NCBI GenBank assembly: GCA_900708905.1
Contig: CAADRB010000004.1
Span: forward strand, 3,627,760 to 3,691,759
Source: Hymenolepis diminuta
Lineage: Eukaryota > Platyhelminthes > Cestoda > Cyclophyllidea > Hymenolepididae
Reading direction: 5' to 3'
Length of the DNA: 64,000 nt
The translations under genes were made by a program, and so were the position numbers. Every line of letters begins with the position of its first letter. Within the stretch, counting starts at the first letter, position 1. The notes beneath the pieces were generated by a model that was given only the letters and a program-made list of their open reading frames with translations, was not told where the DNA came from and did no database searches. This document shows positions 13,641 to 28,500 of this stretch, one piece after another.

Positions 13641-16600
13641 ACATCTATTTGAAGGCGCTAATTACTTGCTACGTAATTTTTTGCCTATCATTCTGTATTC
13701 GTTTTCCTCACAAGGTAAGTGTGTGGTCATTTTTATTTCGAAAACTTCGATATGAATATATTAGTTCCTGGAGTTCGTCCGAACACTGTGGCACAATGTT
13801 GCATATTATTGATGGTTTATATGAGAACAGTAATGATAAACCAGAATTACACAGTTAAAATATGATTTTTAATGAGAAACCGAACAGCGCACAAGATGTA
13901 TGGAATTTCTAATATACTGATACTCCCTTGTCTGACGCTTTTTATATTCAGATATTGTATTCCATTACAGCTTTTCTCCAGTGAACTCCTTTAATATTCG
14001 AGGTACTTACAGCACTTATATCAGTTGGGGTGACCAACTATACGGGTAAACACCAGCTTGGTAAAAATTGAACCATGAGAGTACCTCTGTTAAATATTTC
14101 ATGATACTCATTTCTTCCAAAAGGTGAGTTTGCGAGAGCTACTGCTGATTAGCTTCGTACTTGAATAAAACAGTACAGTAGGGGACACATACAGACCTAC
14201 GAAGTCACTGGCCTACATCCATTAAATACTATCGAAAACCGCACTGGTTAACATTGGTTAAGGAGGTGGTACACACAGGTTAGTTAATCAGTAGGGTTTT
14301 AAGGATGCCTTACCTCTGCCTAAGTCTGGAACAAAACAATCCTTTTCCCCTATTGAAATCGAGCTTACTTAATCAGGTTAAAAAAATTGACTGTGACCTC
14401 TCTAGTCGGTACTTATTATCTCACTGTCTGCATTTTGTTCTGTCCGTTATCTTGGACTGGTTTTTAATGAGGTTTAGAGTTTCCAGACTCGATTCTTTGG
14501 GCATCCCGTTAGCAGTAGGAAATATTAATCTCACACCACAAAAATGACCATTCACACTTTTGATAGAACGATGATCTTATTTGTAAGAATGCGTAAAATT
14601 TTATGATTCTTCCATATTATCAAGTTATTACCATTACTTTGACTATGTATGCCAAAATTAATCATAAAAATCAATGATGCCACAGCAACCCTCGTTCACT
14701 ATAATTCAACCCAACTTATCGATCTGAAATATTTTAAATTCGTTTGATCAGTCTGAAAGTTTAAAGTCCTCTTTCATTTTTAATCGAACTTTTTAACTAT
14801 TGAATTCGCCTTTTTTACCAACATGAGGTGATTATTAAGGGGAAGCAACCAAGCATTTTGTAACAGTGACTGCTGATGCCTTTCATTTTTAAATCTTCAT
14901 CACAGTCAGAAAATGAGGCTTATTTGAATATTTATTTAGTTAAATTTTGAGAAAATTGTTAAAATATGTTCTTTGAATGCCTAAAATGTTCAGTAAAATA
15001 AAACAGTGTCGAAAAAAATTCTAAGCATACAAAGCTGGTTATGATTTAACAAATTACCTGAGGATTAAATGAACCACTTGTTTGGAAGGGTTAGTTTGAG
15101 ATGTGAAGTATTGGGAGGAGAAACGAGTGAAAAGCGAAATTCTCGTGAAACGTAGTTATTACTGTCCGTTAGCTCGAACGGTGGTTGATTTAACGTTGCC
15201 CCTCAGATATGTGTCTGAAGTATTTTGGATTTTTATATTCGATTAGGCCTTTCATTTTCATAATTTAAGATTTGTACTGATGTGAAATTTTTCCGGTATG
15301 CAGACAAACGTAGGTCAACTCCATGTTTTTTCATATCAATGTGCACGCATGTGCACTTCTGCAATGGTTGGAATATTCTACTTCCAATTCTTCAGCTTCA
15401 AAGAATTTTACGATTTGCATATTGTGTCTGAATTAGTTGTAGCTATTAATATATTACAATAGTTGTTAGACTTGGAATAAATTTTGCAATCACAAATTTC
15501 CAAGGCAGCATTAATTCGTTCAGACCACAACAGAAAGCGTACATTAGGGACCGCAAACTGTCATAAGACCAGATTATCAGTTTCCTCAGTCTCAGTTGTG
15601 CCTGTACCACTCAAACCATATAACTGATATATGCAGAAATAATCTACACTTCCCTGGATAGAGAACGTAAAATGATGAGAGCGGTGAACTAAATCTATTT
15701 CTGAAATTCAGAAATGTCATCACTCTTTGTGTAATACATAGTGACTGTATTCCAAATATTATACACTCCCAATTCTTCAACACAAATTCGTTGAGAAATA
15801 TCATATATTTTATTGGTAAATGTATACGTTTTCACAAAATGTTTAACAGATTTCTAGGTCAAAGAGCGACAAATTAAAATCGAGCTTAATCTGAAATTTG
15901 ATTTTTTCCGAAGATCTTACAAATAGATTTAAAATTATGTTTATCCTATAAGTCCCGATGTCTGTGTTTAATTATTTTCCCAGTTTCCGGTGGTCACTCT
16001 TATTCTAGCCACCTGTTCCTCACTGGGAACGTCAGAAAGAAGGCAATTTTGGGAGACTGATAATGATGGTGTTAGGATTTCAACAACTACATCCGTATTT
16101 AAAAAAACAGAGTTTTTGTGGACACACTTCGAACAAACAGACCGGTCATCATGGAAATGCTTGCAATCTGATCAGTGATCATATTCATTAAGGTTGATGA
16201 TGCAGTTCTTGAATTTGTATTTTTACTCAATAGAGACTCCTATTGAGCAAAAGACCTAAAGAGCAGAAATCGGTAATTGATAGGTAGATCGCCGTTAGCA
16301 ATGGGTTTTAAAACTGTTCTTCACTGTAATCGACAAGCAAATTGCAATTGCACTATAATTTACTGATCACTTTATTCAAAAAAGTAGATCACTAGAGTGG
16401 ATATTCAATAGGAATTTTGGCATAATAATATTTAACAAACTTGAAGATATTATCACTTAATAAATTATATTTGATTTAACGTATCCGTGTATGATAAATC
16501 CGCATACAAATCATCGCCTCCTTCTTGCTTACTTCCTTGATTGATATTCATTATTTTATAAGAACTTGGAGCGCCATCGAAAATTGTATCAGGATTTGTT

Positions 16601-18541
16601 CTTACTAGCCATTGAGTTTGAAAATCTTATTAAGTCAAATCTTCTGGGAAATTCGGCAATAAAGCTTTGATGAAGAAAACTGTGAAAAGTCCCCCATACA
16701 TTACATTGAACCATCTTATGAATCTCTAGATACTCATTAGAACTAGAAGGAAACCACATTCAATATTAGTGCTATAGCAGTTGTCATCCCCTCATTCTGG
16801 CATTAATCCGTCTTCCAGAGGCTTTGGGGTTGTAAACGGAGAAAGTTCATTAGCACCATATGAAGCAAAAAATACTTGCTTCTATTCTTTAAACTGGACT
16901 GGATAGTGGATAAATTGAAATCATTAACCTTATAGTTCATATTCCCCAACCTCCTCTCTAACATTAAAACCTAAAAACTAGGCATCCGTTTTCCAGATTC
17001 CATACAATATTCTAGTTAACTATTACCAATGAAAATCTTTTAACCTAGTTAAAGTAGTCTGGCGAAGAGAAAATAATTTTTGAATTTAATATAATTCTGC
17101 CAATTTAAATCTTAAATGCAATAGTCAAATAAAATAAAAGCCATGTTTGACAGGAAAAATCCCATTTTGAATAAAATTTTGAATGTCTCACCACTGTTTT
17201 GTCAAATTGAGAAGGGAATACCAGATTTTTCGAATGATTGATATTGAATTAATCACCACTATTTCCCCAAGACTGGCAGTCATTCATTTTTTATTTAGAT
17301 AGCTTATCAATTCAATTTTATTCAACTCGTTTCATTAGTCAACTGGAAAGTTGTATTTATACAAAACGCTTAAATGTGATTGTGGGGTTTGTCCTAATAA
17401 AACGACGCCTTTATTTTTAACCTTTATTTGGCGTCATTTACTTAGGATTCAGAGTTTTTCCTGGACATTTCGGTTCTATTCAGGCAATAATTAAAATCCC
17501 ATTAAAATAATGTTAAATAAACCTTTGGTCGCTGTCTCCAATTCTTTCGACCATAAAGACATTTTCAATCAACTGTCTTGGAAGCTATTTTGGATTAAAA
17601 AATTGCAGAGATTTCCTCCTTAATGTTTCTCAAAGTTGTTTTAGGACAACGGATAAAAAATTATTTTCGCGTTCCTAGACGTGCTCAAAGTGAGTGCAAT
17701 CGCCGCATTTTACACCACCTCTCACTTGGCGAAATGGCAGTTGGAGAATATCGATTACTGATTTTACTCGTCCCTCTCCCTGTGATTCAGCTTTTTATCC
17801 GTGTAATCCCATATGCTATGACGTCTTGACACCCGGTACAAAAATTCCGCTCCTGACGTTCTCTCTCGTTCCTCGTTACCGTTCTTCCTCTCTATCCCTC
17901 TCTTTTGAACTTCATTTCATTCTCTCTACCTCTCTCAAATTAAAATTGCTAGTGTTCAATACATTTTTGTTCCCTCTCGACCCAGCATTCTTGATCTGGG
18001 AATTGGGGTTGTCGGCTGCCAGCAGTAGCCATTAACTAAGCTGTCATTCCTACGTACTGATTATTATCTAACTTTGAGTAGATTTTGCTGACTTCCAGAT
18101 CATTCATTCTTCATCCTACATTCCAATTGGTTTGGAGTTTGCGAGGCCAGACCCTATTGATAATCAAAGGGGTATTAAATCACAGTTATTAATTTGCGTA
18201 TAATTACAGCCAAGACATTGAAAAGAGTGAGAAGAGAGAGAATTATTACGCTGAATGTGTATCAAGGGGTAAAAAGACAGAGATAAGTGTATACTTAGGA
18301 GGTTGTCAATGAATATGTCATATTTAATGTGAAGTAATTTTGGATTGATTCAAGTGCTCAGTTCAAAGCAAGAATGATTACGTTCTATATGATATAGATA
18401 ATGAGCACTATTATACACAGATCATTGTCGGTGTCCAAGATTTAAGTGCATCCTTTTTACATGAAAAAATAAACAGAGGAACAATGATGAGAAGAGGGAC
18501 AGAGAGATGAAGAATTTTTGACCGCTTGTGGTCTGTCATGA
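13641..18541. other. Gene-free region downstream of CREBRF
   Basis: No supportable gene. It contains a C/T-rich, less AT-rich stretch near 17,820-17,960 and otherwise AT-rich sequence. Short ORFs here lack homology and splice context. Confidence 0.55.
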
Positions 18542-18547
18542 TTTATT
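18542..18547 (-). terminator. Candidate CREBRF polyadenylation signal
   Basis: AATAAA on the minus strand, about 300 nt past the stop codon. It is the nearest canonical hexamer I saw downstream. Site use is inferred. Confidence 0.35.
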
Positions 18548-18842
18548 TTTGGTGTATGTGTATGTCAATGTGCTGGGTGCGCAGTTTACGATTGAAGATT
18601 AAATGCATCAGATTGTTAAGGAGCAGGTAATTGTGTCAATTTGCAAGTCTACCGCCCTTTAATCTTCTCAATCATTGAAAGACAGGTTGAAAAAGTACAC
18701 TCCCAAAAGATAGGAGTCAGAGAGGGTTTGGAAAGGAAAAACACGACTGAGAATGATGGTTCACTTGGGCCTAAAATAATAAAGTATTTCAGGCTATACA
18801 TGCAAATAAAAGTAGTAGTGACCCTTTAAGTTTACTTACAGT

Positions 18843-19501
18843 TTACGTAATAACGGACAATCGTTGTGGGCAGGGTACGCCAATGCCGTTATCAGCATTG
18901 GGAACATCTGTTGAGACTGGGAGATTAGAAACCTCATGACCAGCCACCTTTCCTGATACCTGTTGGAGAGCTTGATATCCATTCATGGCTTGGGGGTTTG
19001 TAGTATCGTAGAATTGCTGTGCATAGGTGACTGGTCCTACTTGCTGATGGTAAGCGTTCAAATATGCAGTTGTATCGTATGCTGGGTCTTCTGCCATTGA
19101 AAGTCCATTATAAGCATCTGAGGTGTGATATTCTCCCCATTCAGATGGTCTACTTCCATCATAGTTAGATTGATGGTATTCCACCCCAGAGCGGAGCATA
19201 CTTGATAGATCCAAGGCAGATGAGAATCCCGGACGCTGACTGTAATCATACATCCCGGGAGCTGAATAAGCGAATGCTTGTTCCGTGGTTTCTGGAGTTA
19301 TGTGATTCATTGGAGCTTCTACAGGAGACAATTTTGGTATGGTTTGAGGTGTTGGTAGTTCCCTGGGAGTACTACTAATAGCAGGTGTGCTGTTACATCC
19401 ACTTGAAAGCCGCTTAATCAATGGATGCTTTGCGTGAGTTGTTTTAGCCAAATTTAGAACCTCTTCAACAAATGCGTCCATTCGTCCAGCCACACATGTA
19501 A
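18843..19501 (-). CDS. CREBRF: CREBRF exon 6: conserved tail and Tyr/Gln-rich C-terminus
   Basis: Follows a 68-nt intron (acceptor TTATTAG|TTACATG). The first about 30 residues (VAGRMDAFVEEVLNLAKTTH) match the short conserved tail that follows the zipper in CREBRF. After that come about 180 residues rich in Tyr, Gln, Ser, Pro and Asn with no recognised domain. The frame ends SVIT and TAA at 18845-18843. Confidence 0.87.
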
Positions 19502-22500
19502 CTAATAACAAAATCAAAAGTTAATTTTTATTTGCTACTCATCAATATTAAGTAAGGTAGATTTATTACCATGTGTTGTTGATGTCAGCCACTTCGCACG
19601 AGTGTACAAAGTGCCACTCAGTTCGGCATCCAGACTGCTTGATTTTTCAGCATCACCACTTGAACCATTTGATGAAGCTTTATCTTGCTGAGGCTGTTGA
19701 AGCAATCTGGCAAGCGAAGGACTAACCCGCTGTGCGATCATTTTTTTTAAACTCGTAATTAGACTTGCGAGTTCCTCTGAAAGAAATAATGTTATTATTA
19801 TCAATAACGTAGTTATGTGAAAGTCCTCATAGTGAGGAGAGCTGTGTATTTACAGAGTAACAAAAATAATTATGTGGAATTAACCAATATGCATCTCTGA
19901 AATCATGAAGCATGATTGGACTTTCCATGCTTTGTGACTTTGAAAGGGCGGGATTTACCCATTAAATTTGATGGGAACACGAACACAATAGATATATTCT
20001 AGTCAAATGCCTAACCAGCCATATCAAGCAGAAATCAGATAAAGTAATAACAGCGGTCGTAATGTTCCTTCAACTCCACCCTCCCCACTCCTCTTCGGGC
20101 ATTTGTTTGCTGTCACCCCGTTCAACCAATCAGGGGGAGTCAGACAACTGATAATCAGATTTTGTGGACAGAACTTGAGTACTCTATTCAATTCCCCTCC
20201 CCTCACCTCTCTCTCATTAATTTTTCTGTGAATAGACACAGGGAAGGGGAGTGGTGTGCTTTATTCGAACTCGGAGTAGCAGCAAAACTGATTATGTTTG
20301 AAAGATATCTGATTGGGGATCAAAACTGACCATTTCAGTTTGTTCTCCCCCTTTCCACCTCCTCCTCCCTCTGTTCTTTTTCCTTCTGTCTTATCAGAGA
20401 TTGGCGCTGGTGGTGGCGCTTTCAATTAAGCACCGAGAACAAAAGCTCGGCCTTGTGGATTATGCAAATCACGGCTAAATACGACATGACATTCCTTCTT
20501 CTCCCTCTCTCTCTCGCTTTGATTTTTAAGTCGGAAAGAAGAAGAGCTTATTTGGACGGAGGCGAATCTTTCGATTAGTGGGAGTATCCTTTACCGTAAG
20601 AGACATCTGGTGGTACTATAAAGAGGTGAAATGCGGGTAAGCGCGAACGTGGTAAAAGATCTAAACGCGCACCCACAGGTGTCACATATAAATATCCTCC
20701 TCCTAATAACAGTAGCACGCATATGGTAATTAACTGTTCTGCTAACATATGACGAATTGCATAGCTCACGAGGCATCTAATGTAGTTACTTAATATTCCG
20801 TCTGATTAGCCATATTAGCCACTGCACGATCTCAAGATTTGGATCGATTTTAAAGAATGATGTCACTTGCATCCATTTTATCTATTTCAACTACTTAAGG
20901 GCACATAAGATGATTCTGCCTTCTCAATCTTTGGAAAAAATATTAAATTGTTTTAAAGTGACAAGAGCGATTAACCCGGTCACGAAGCGCTGAATAGCGT
21001 GGACATGAATTTGCCCAGTAATCCAGATGATGAATCATGGAAGTTGGATCTCAGAACGTGAACTTCCCGTTAAGTTAAGTAACTCGTTGATACCTTGACT
21101 TTAATCTTAACAGCTTTCTATCACCTTCCCTTAATCGGTTATTGAATTCACTATAAGATGCTCTCAATTGTTTGCCACTATGAAAAGGGGAGAATTTTTT
21201 GCCATGCTGCAGGTTATAATGATAACAATATTCACTTACTATATTCCAGCCCAAGTCCGGTGTATTTGATTTTATTTGACTCATGGAATGCTTTCTTCTT
21301 TAGTCGGCAAATTCTAAAATGAAACAGGGTATATGCAACAATTAACCAGTTCTCCTTACTAATATCGTAAGGTTCTTCTTTAAACTTCCCAATTATTGTA
21401 ATTTGGCTCATGCGTTTTGTGAAATTTCGAGACATTTTCTTAATCAAATTAATTGAAATATTTATAAAAAATTTACACAAAAATCATTTGAAAGGCTAAA
21501 AACTAAATACGTAGGATAACTGAAATAGTGATAACTTTAAGTTATGTTAATTCGCAATTTAAACATAAATTAATTATTTCACGAAATTGATCTAAATTAC
21601 TGACAAATCTTTTATTTTATTCATTTCGTTTTAATTGCATTTTTTTCAATTGTTCTTTATTTAAGATGAACTTAGAAAGGCTGAATCCACTCCAAGTCCA
21701 ACATTGTATAAAAATAATATAGTGTTCAAATTAGAGATATCGAACTTGCGTTCTTTCTCAATCTCATTGATTTATTAAAGAATATTTTGATACGAAACTA
21801 GCAGTGCTTCACTTTTTAGCGGTTCTATTGGCAAAATCTAAGGTTAAGTCCTAGTTTTTTAAGGACCAAAGACCATCACTGCTCAAAAATTGTTCTACAT
21901 ATGACTACAAATTGGTGGTAGGTTGGATTGCAACGGATGATCGGAATTCCTTTTCAAGAGAATAAGAAACTTTCTTTTCATCAAGAACTGTCTTATAGAA
22001 GTGCTGTTCAGGGTACTCACTTGCTTGCGAGTTTATTCTTTTCTCTTTTGGCCTCTTCAACTCTCCAAGTTGGCGGAGCAACCGCGTCCATTTCATACCC
22101 CGAGTTACTTTGAAGGAGACCGTTTAGATCAGTCCCGCCTGAATTAACACTGCCCGCACTACTTCCACCGGCCATTATGATCTCGCCTTGACGAGTGATC
22201 TGCGCTGCAAGTCGATCCAATTCATCCCCCATCGATCGAAGCCGAAGAATATTCGGTGTGACATCATTTCCATCCCCTCGTCTCAGCTTTGAGCAGTGGA
22301 CAAGGTCATTGCGCTTCTGAACGGGGTCCTCGAATACAACAAGAGGGTATTGGGGTAGTGAATGAGCGGCTATTGAGCAGTTACCAACTCCATTTATTCC
22401 TAGACCACTGCTTCCATCATAACAGCTGCTCAGAGGAGATGTGGATGTTGAAAGAGGGGAATTCGCTCCTCCATTTATCAGTCGAACTGCTTTTGGACCC

Positions 22501-25500
22501 TTGCACTGAGCATTATATTGCCAGAAGTAGGCAGATGTTGATATTGCACCATTACCGGTCACTGAACTGTTTGACGATACTATAATTCAGAAGAAAATGC
22601 CAAATTATACGTCTCTTACGACAGAAAAATCCCTTTCATTACTCACAGCTGAACTGATCTTTTGAACAATTATTTTAAGAGACGCATATTCATTCCACTA
22701 TCTACTTATTTCTTATCCATTTTCATATGCCATCAGGGATCTTGAATATTAAGTCTCGCAATTTCTTTTAAATATTATATAGTTAAATCGTGTTCCTTTT
22801 AGGTGGGAGTCTTAAGGATAAGCAAACGCAAACAACTAAGCAAAACATTGTAATTAGCGATCGTCTGTTTATTTATGACCATATTTTAAAGTAAACTCTT
22901 CAAATACGCGAATGCGTAGCTGTAAGGTTTTAATTTCAATCTGCACTATACTGTAATTTAATATTTGTTTTTCATCGCGCTCTCTTGTAATTTAAGTTCA
23001 AATCAAATGTAGCCACTTGACATCTGACAAATGACCGAAAAACCGATGGAAAATTCGAATGCACTTTGACACGCACACCCCCTTTGATCCAATGATAAAA
23101 GCACTCTAAACAGTACAGATATTATTGATTTTTTACAGAATTTCTTTGAAATCTGCTGATACATTTATAAAATCTTTAAGTTATCTACCAATTTAAAGTA
23201 TTCGGAAACTTCTCTAACAGTTTAATCCAACATCAATTATATTCCAGACATTTTTTAAAGTAATCTCTCACGGCTCAACTTCATGTGCAACTACAGTTAC
23301 AATTTGCAATCTTGAATAATTACATGATAAGGTGGTAAATAAGCATAAAAACGTCAATAAACTATCTGCATCTAAAGCTTCAACAGATATTCCCCAAAAG
23401 TCAATCGTAATGTGGAGTGGAGGCGAAAATATTCTTAAATTTTGAGCCAATAAATTAGGATGGCACTCCATCCCTCTTTGAAATGCTCAATTTACTTCGA
23501 CCCGGGCAATAGAATTCCGGTCATGAGAATTTCTTGACATCACATTTTTACATATTTATTTTAACTGATCATTGGCCTCAAAATGTTTCTCATTAATGCT
23601 TCCGTCACCTTTTTTTTCTAATGCTAGAGGACAAAAGATAGTTCGCTTACTGCGTAAAAAGCATCATGAGAGTTCATTGCCAGGATCCTGTTGCTAAGGC
23701 CCGAACCCGAATCGACGCAGTTTCATGCTGTTTAACCTCCTCCCGGTCAAGGAACTCAAAACCCATTAAAAACATTTGCTACTTATTATTCAAATGGTTA
23801 ATTTACTTAACTCAAGTATATGTTTTCATTTTAAACAAGTTTATATGATCCAAAAACATACGTATTCCGATGGGCTAAAATCAAAAGAGGGGGCAAATAA
23901 GATACTTAATCATTAATACTTTATCTGTCATTTTTATGTATTGTTTTATTTTTCAACAAGATCATGCTTTAAGGATTTATGACTGGAAAAATGAGGTGCT
24001 TGTCATGGATTTTCCTCGTAATGATAATCTTATTCCTGATATTGGGAATTTTAATTCTCAGATAATTTTTCTTAAACATTGAAAGTGCTTAAGATAGTCT
24101 TAAAGGGACTTTATTAGATAATTTGACGATGGTGGCATTTAAATTTCAAAAATTATGAAGGTAGATCATCAACAAGGGAAATTGATGCCGAAGTTTAACT
24201 GTAATTTTGCGATACACTCCTCCATAAAACCTAAGGTCGTTTATCGGTACTCAAATAAGTTTATTTGACCTCGCCTTGGTCTAAATTCAACTAATCTCCA
24301 TTGCCTACAGTTGGCAAACAGTCCAGAGTACACAGCCCTGGGTAATAAACATTTGAGTCTACCTCCACCCCCCTTTTCTCCCCCCACTCAGATTGATCAT
24401 GCATTCATCCACAACATACCCACCCCCTTACACTTCACCCTCCCCACTCACTTCCCAAAAAATTCAACAGTCGTAAAAAACATTGGCCCAAAATTGCTAT
24501 CTACACGTGTGAAAATGTCCTAATTGATCATAAAATAGTGAAAACTATCTTTATGGGTGGGGATTCGTTCGGGTAAAAATGAGCATCTGTGTTCATTCAC
24601 TCAAATGAGGTCAGAGTTAGAGTTAAAGCTCAAAGCATCGGTATGATATCAAAGGTAATAGGAACTGCATGAAACTTTAATCATACTACTGCATAGATTT
24701 GGGAGAAAAAATTGAATTCTGTCAAGATAATCTACAATCAAAACATCATTCTCATAGACGATGGTTTAACATTTTCATTCATTTGAAAGAAGTTTGATCA
24801 ATAAGGAATAGAGTATTGTCAAAGGAATTTAATGAACAGTAGTAAGAAACAAATGGTAAAACATGAGTTCAAGAGCTGGATTCATCTTAATAAAGAAATA
24901 GTTTAGGTAATAATAATCAGACAGCAAGAGATCTATAAAAAAATATTCGGCCTTTTTCTGAAACTGGAACTGGAAGCCGACTGACTTAAAATCATCTCAA
25001 GACAAATTTATCAATCAATTTGAAATGAATCGGAGTCGGCCACATTCATTTCCCTATATCAGTGATCTCAGAAGGAATAGTGAAGAATTCTAAAACGCAT
25101 GTGAATATTCATTAGCATTAAAGAAAAGACCATTGCACTGTGAATGCAAAGAATTCCGGTCTTGAGAAAGGGAATAGTGATGAAAATATATTGTAATATC
25201 CAATAAATGGAAGGCTACAAACTTAACCGGGTGCTTTGAAAGCTTAAACAATGCTAGAAAATGTTGATATATATTTCCGAAGATGAAATAATAAATGGAG
25301 AAAAAATAAAGTGTAGTTCTATCATTCGTAAGACAAAACTTGAGGGTCAGCATATCCGCTAGTTCAGTGATGCATGCTTGTAATGTTTACAATGCTCACT
25401 TGAGCCCTTCCGACTTTAAACCTCCATTCTAAATAGTATAAACCAGTGTAGTTGGTTATTCCATTCACGAGATGTGTACGGAATGAGAATTGGACTCGTG

Positions 25501-28500
25501 CAATCTGGCATCAAAAAAGGAACTTTTCAAATACGTGAAAAAGAAGGTGAAAGAAGTCAATAGAGATAAGAGGTGAAGAGGAGAAGGAGGGGGTGGGGTA
25601 GTCTAGAAGGAGGCATCATCGTCATCTGGTTATACGATGGCGCCACCGCCGAAGGCGCATGTACTCGTCCGCACAATGAGGTTACCTTATTATCCGCTGT
25701 CCGTGAAGTAGCTCAGGCAAGCAGGCAGCGTGTGTAATGACTGCCTGATTGCACTACACCAAATCACCTGTCGTTCGTTTTATTAATATGTATGCCTTAC
25801 TACTACCCTACGACTACCGTGCCAAATCCCGGTCGCCTCTGCGTTCTACTTCTAACACGTGTTCGATGTCCATTGACGTAACACACAGTCACTCCAACCA
25901 CCATTTCCTCTGTAAGATTCGAGCAACGTGTTGGTGGATAATATAGCCCTTCTTCCAGGCTAATATGGTGGACTTGCTCAATCCATCCTATTGTAAGAAT
26001 CTATTTTTCAACAAATTCGATATCCGAAATTGTTTGCTAGCTCTCACAGAACGATAATTCAACGGTATCTTATCTAAGGATCAACATTCTGAGGAAGAAA
26101 TCGATGTGAATGTGGAATTTATTTGGCAATTTTTTTGTGTAATTGTTCATTCCATAAATGAGTCTTAAATAAATGACTTTTAAATTAGCAGAAGTCAACA
26201 AAAAACCATAAATACCCAGTGTTCTCAGTTAATTACCCGTTTATCAACAAAGATAATTTGCATTCTACTATTCGGACAAGCGGATGCATAGCAACAGCTA
26301 AAAAGGAATTAGTTTGGTAAAAAGGTAGGGAGATTTATTTATGAGATTCTACTGAACTTCGCAGCCCGAAAAACATATGCTGCTGCTATTTTAAGCAATC
26401 TTTTGCAGAGATTCGCACTGAATCTGATGCTAACACAAAGGATGACATTGTGATATGTGGGATTTCTGCTACCATCGTCTTTTATAAGACTTAAAACAAC
26501 TTAACCCGATTCTGTTATCACCGACTAGGGATGCATTTGAAAGAGAAGGATTCAAAATAAAGATCCTGATCTGTTAATTTTATTTCGTTGGTGTTCTTTA
26601 CAGTGAGCGTTTGAAAATGGGGTTTACATATCAGCTAAACACTGTTCTCCCAGTTGAAAACCATGATTGAATAATATTCAGGTGAAGAACTAAATAAAAA
26701 TTTTCATTATTTAAGACCGGCTTTTCATGAAAACTTAACTGTTCAAAAGTTTCGGCTGAGAGATTCTAATCTAACCATTAGAAAAATGGCCAGATCAATG
26801 CGTCTAGTTTGGGCCAATCCAGCGGAGACTTCGCGTGGGAAAGGTAGAGGCGTGAAAAAGGGGGAGGGTGAAGGTGTGATAATGCCATCATAATTATCGA
26901 CCAATCAAAACTCGTGGCGATAGTAATAGCGCTGATGGTTAGGGAAATTCTGTGGCCTGACACTCAATTTACAAGTGCCGAAACCTTTATATTGAAAATA
27001 AATTTATAAACAAATAAATGTACGCCTATCTGACATATTATCAGATCAATTAAAGCTAGAAAATCTGAAATCGCCTCACTATTTAAAAAAAGGTGCTAAA
27101 ATATATTAATAAAACAACGACTATCAAAGAGTGAATTTTGTCGAAATGTATGAAATTCTTTACTCGATAAAATTTCTTACAGATCTGCAAATGATCGGAC
27201 TGTCCCTCAACTCATATTTTGAGAAAAATGAATATTTTGACTGCAGTTAATTCTAAGTTGATAACAAAGTGGCTTCGTAAGGGTCAATTTCTGTAGTGGT
27301 TGTGTAGTGGTCAGTTTGAACGTCCACAAAGCACTAAAATCGTTGTCTATCAAGTGAACTCTTTAGCCGTCTGGTTTGATTAGATTTAGTCCAAAGAGGG
27401 AAGATAAGATGCAGTTTTCTTATCAGGAAAATTCTAACCCTCTTTCTCAGATGAGTGCTGAAATGAATGTGTTTTCGACAGATTTGGGGCTGATTTATAT
27501 GGTTATCAGGTCATTTTAATCCATTTAATTTTACCGATATTGATAGATTTACTGGAGTAGAGGGAGATATCCAATTCACTTCCTGGTCAATAATCACTGA
27601 ATATAGGTACTCGAATTTCTGCTTCAGAAAGTATATCATGACCCTTTGATAAATGAATATGATAATTAAATGAATGTTATGAAAGCACAGGAAATTAGAT
27701 TCAAATTAATACACTATGTAAAGAGCGGATAACAAGGAGAGCTCTACAATTTGGAATGGACAAAACAAAAGATTCAAATGTTCAAACGCATCAGGACTCC
27801 GCGTCTAATGAGTTGAAAGAAGGTAAACATGCAATTTTTCAAAAGATGCAGAACTCTTTGATCAGGAAGAATAATGGGATAATGCGTTTCGGAGTATATG
27901 TTTATGGGAGAACTATGTCTGTTTTAGAAAAAGTTAACATAGGTTAAAAGTTTCGGTACAAAACCATTTGAGTAAACAGTAAACACTGTTTATTGAACCA
28001 CATTAAATATTTTATTTATCTTTACTCTGCCTTGTTAAAATTATACAAGCTGCTTAATGCCGCGTAAAATCATTCTGATTTCTTAAATCTTGAAAGGAAA
28101 AAGATTTCAATTGACAAAACGGCCCATCACAATTAAACAACCGGTTACTAAGCACAAGACATTGCGAACAAGAAATTACCAGTAATCCAGAAATCATGAA
28201 ATTTGAATTTTGGAACGCGAACAACTCATCCAGCTAGTTTCGCACAACCCGGATGTAAACGTCAGATGAAGTAAGACTTTATTCCCAAATTCTTTTTCAT
28301 CATCTTCTCTTTCTCATTTACTTTACTTACTGCTAACTGACTTCAGTTGCTCAAGACAATGAAAATTGTAGTAATTTTTTCTTGGGCTGTAATATAATTT
28401 AATAATATATTATATAAACGCTATTTATGCTTTTATACAGTCTCTTTTAGTGGACTTGCTCGTTCCCTATATAATCATCAAACTTGATTAACTTTCGGAA

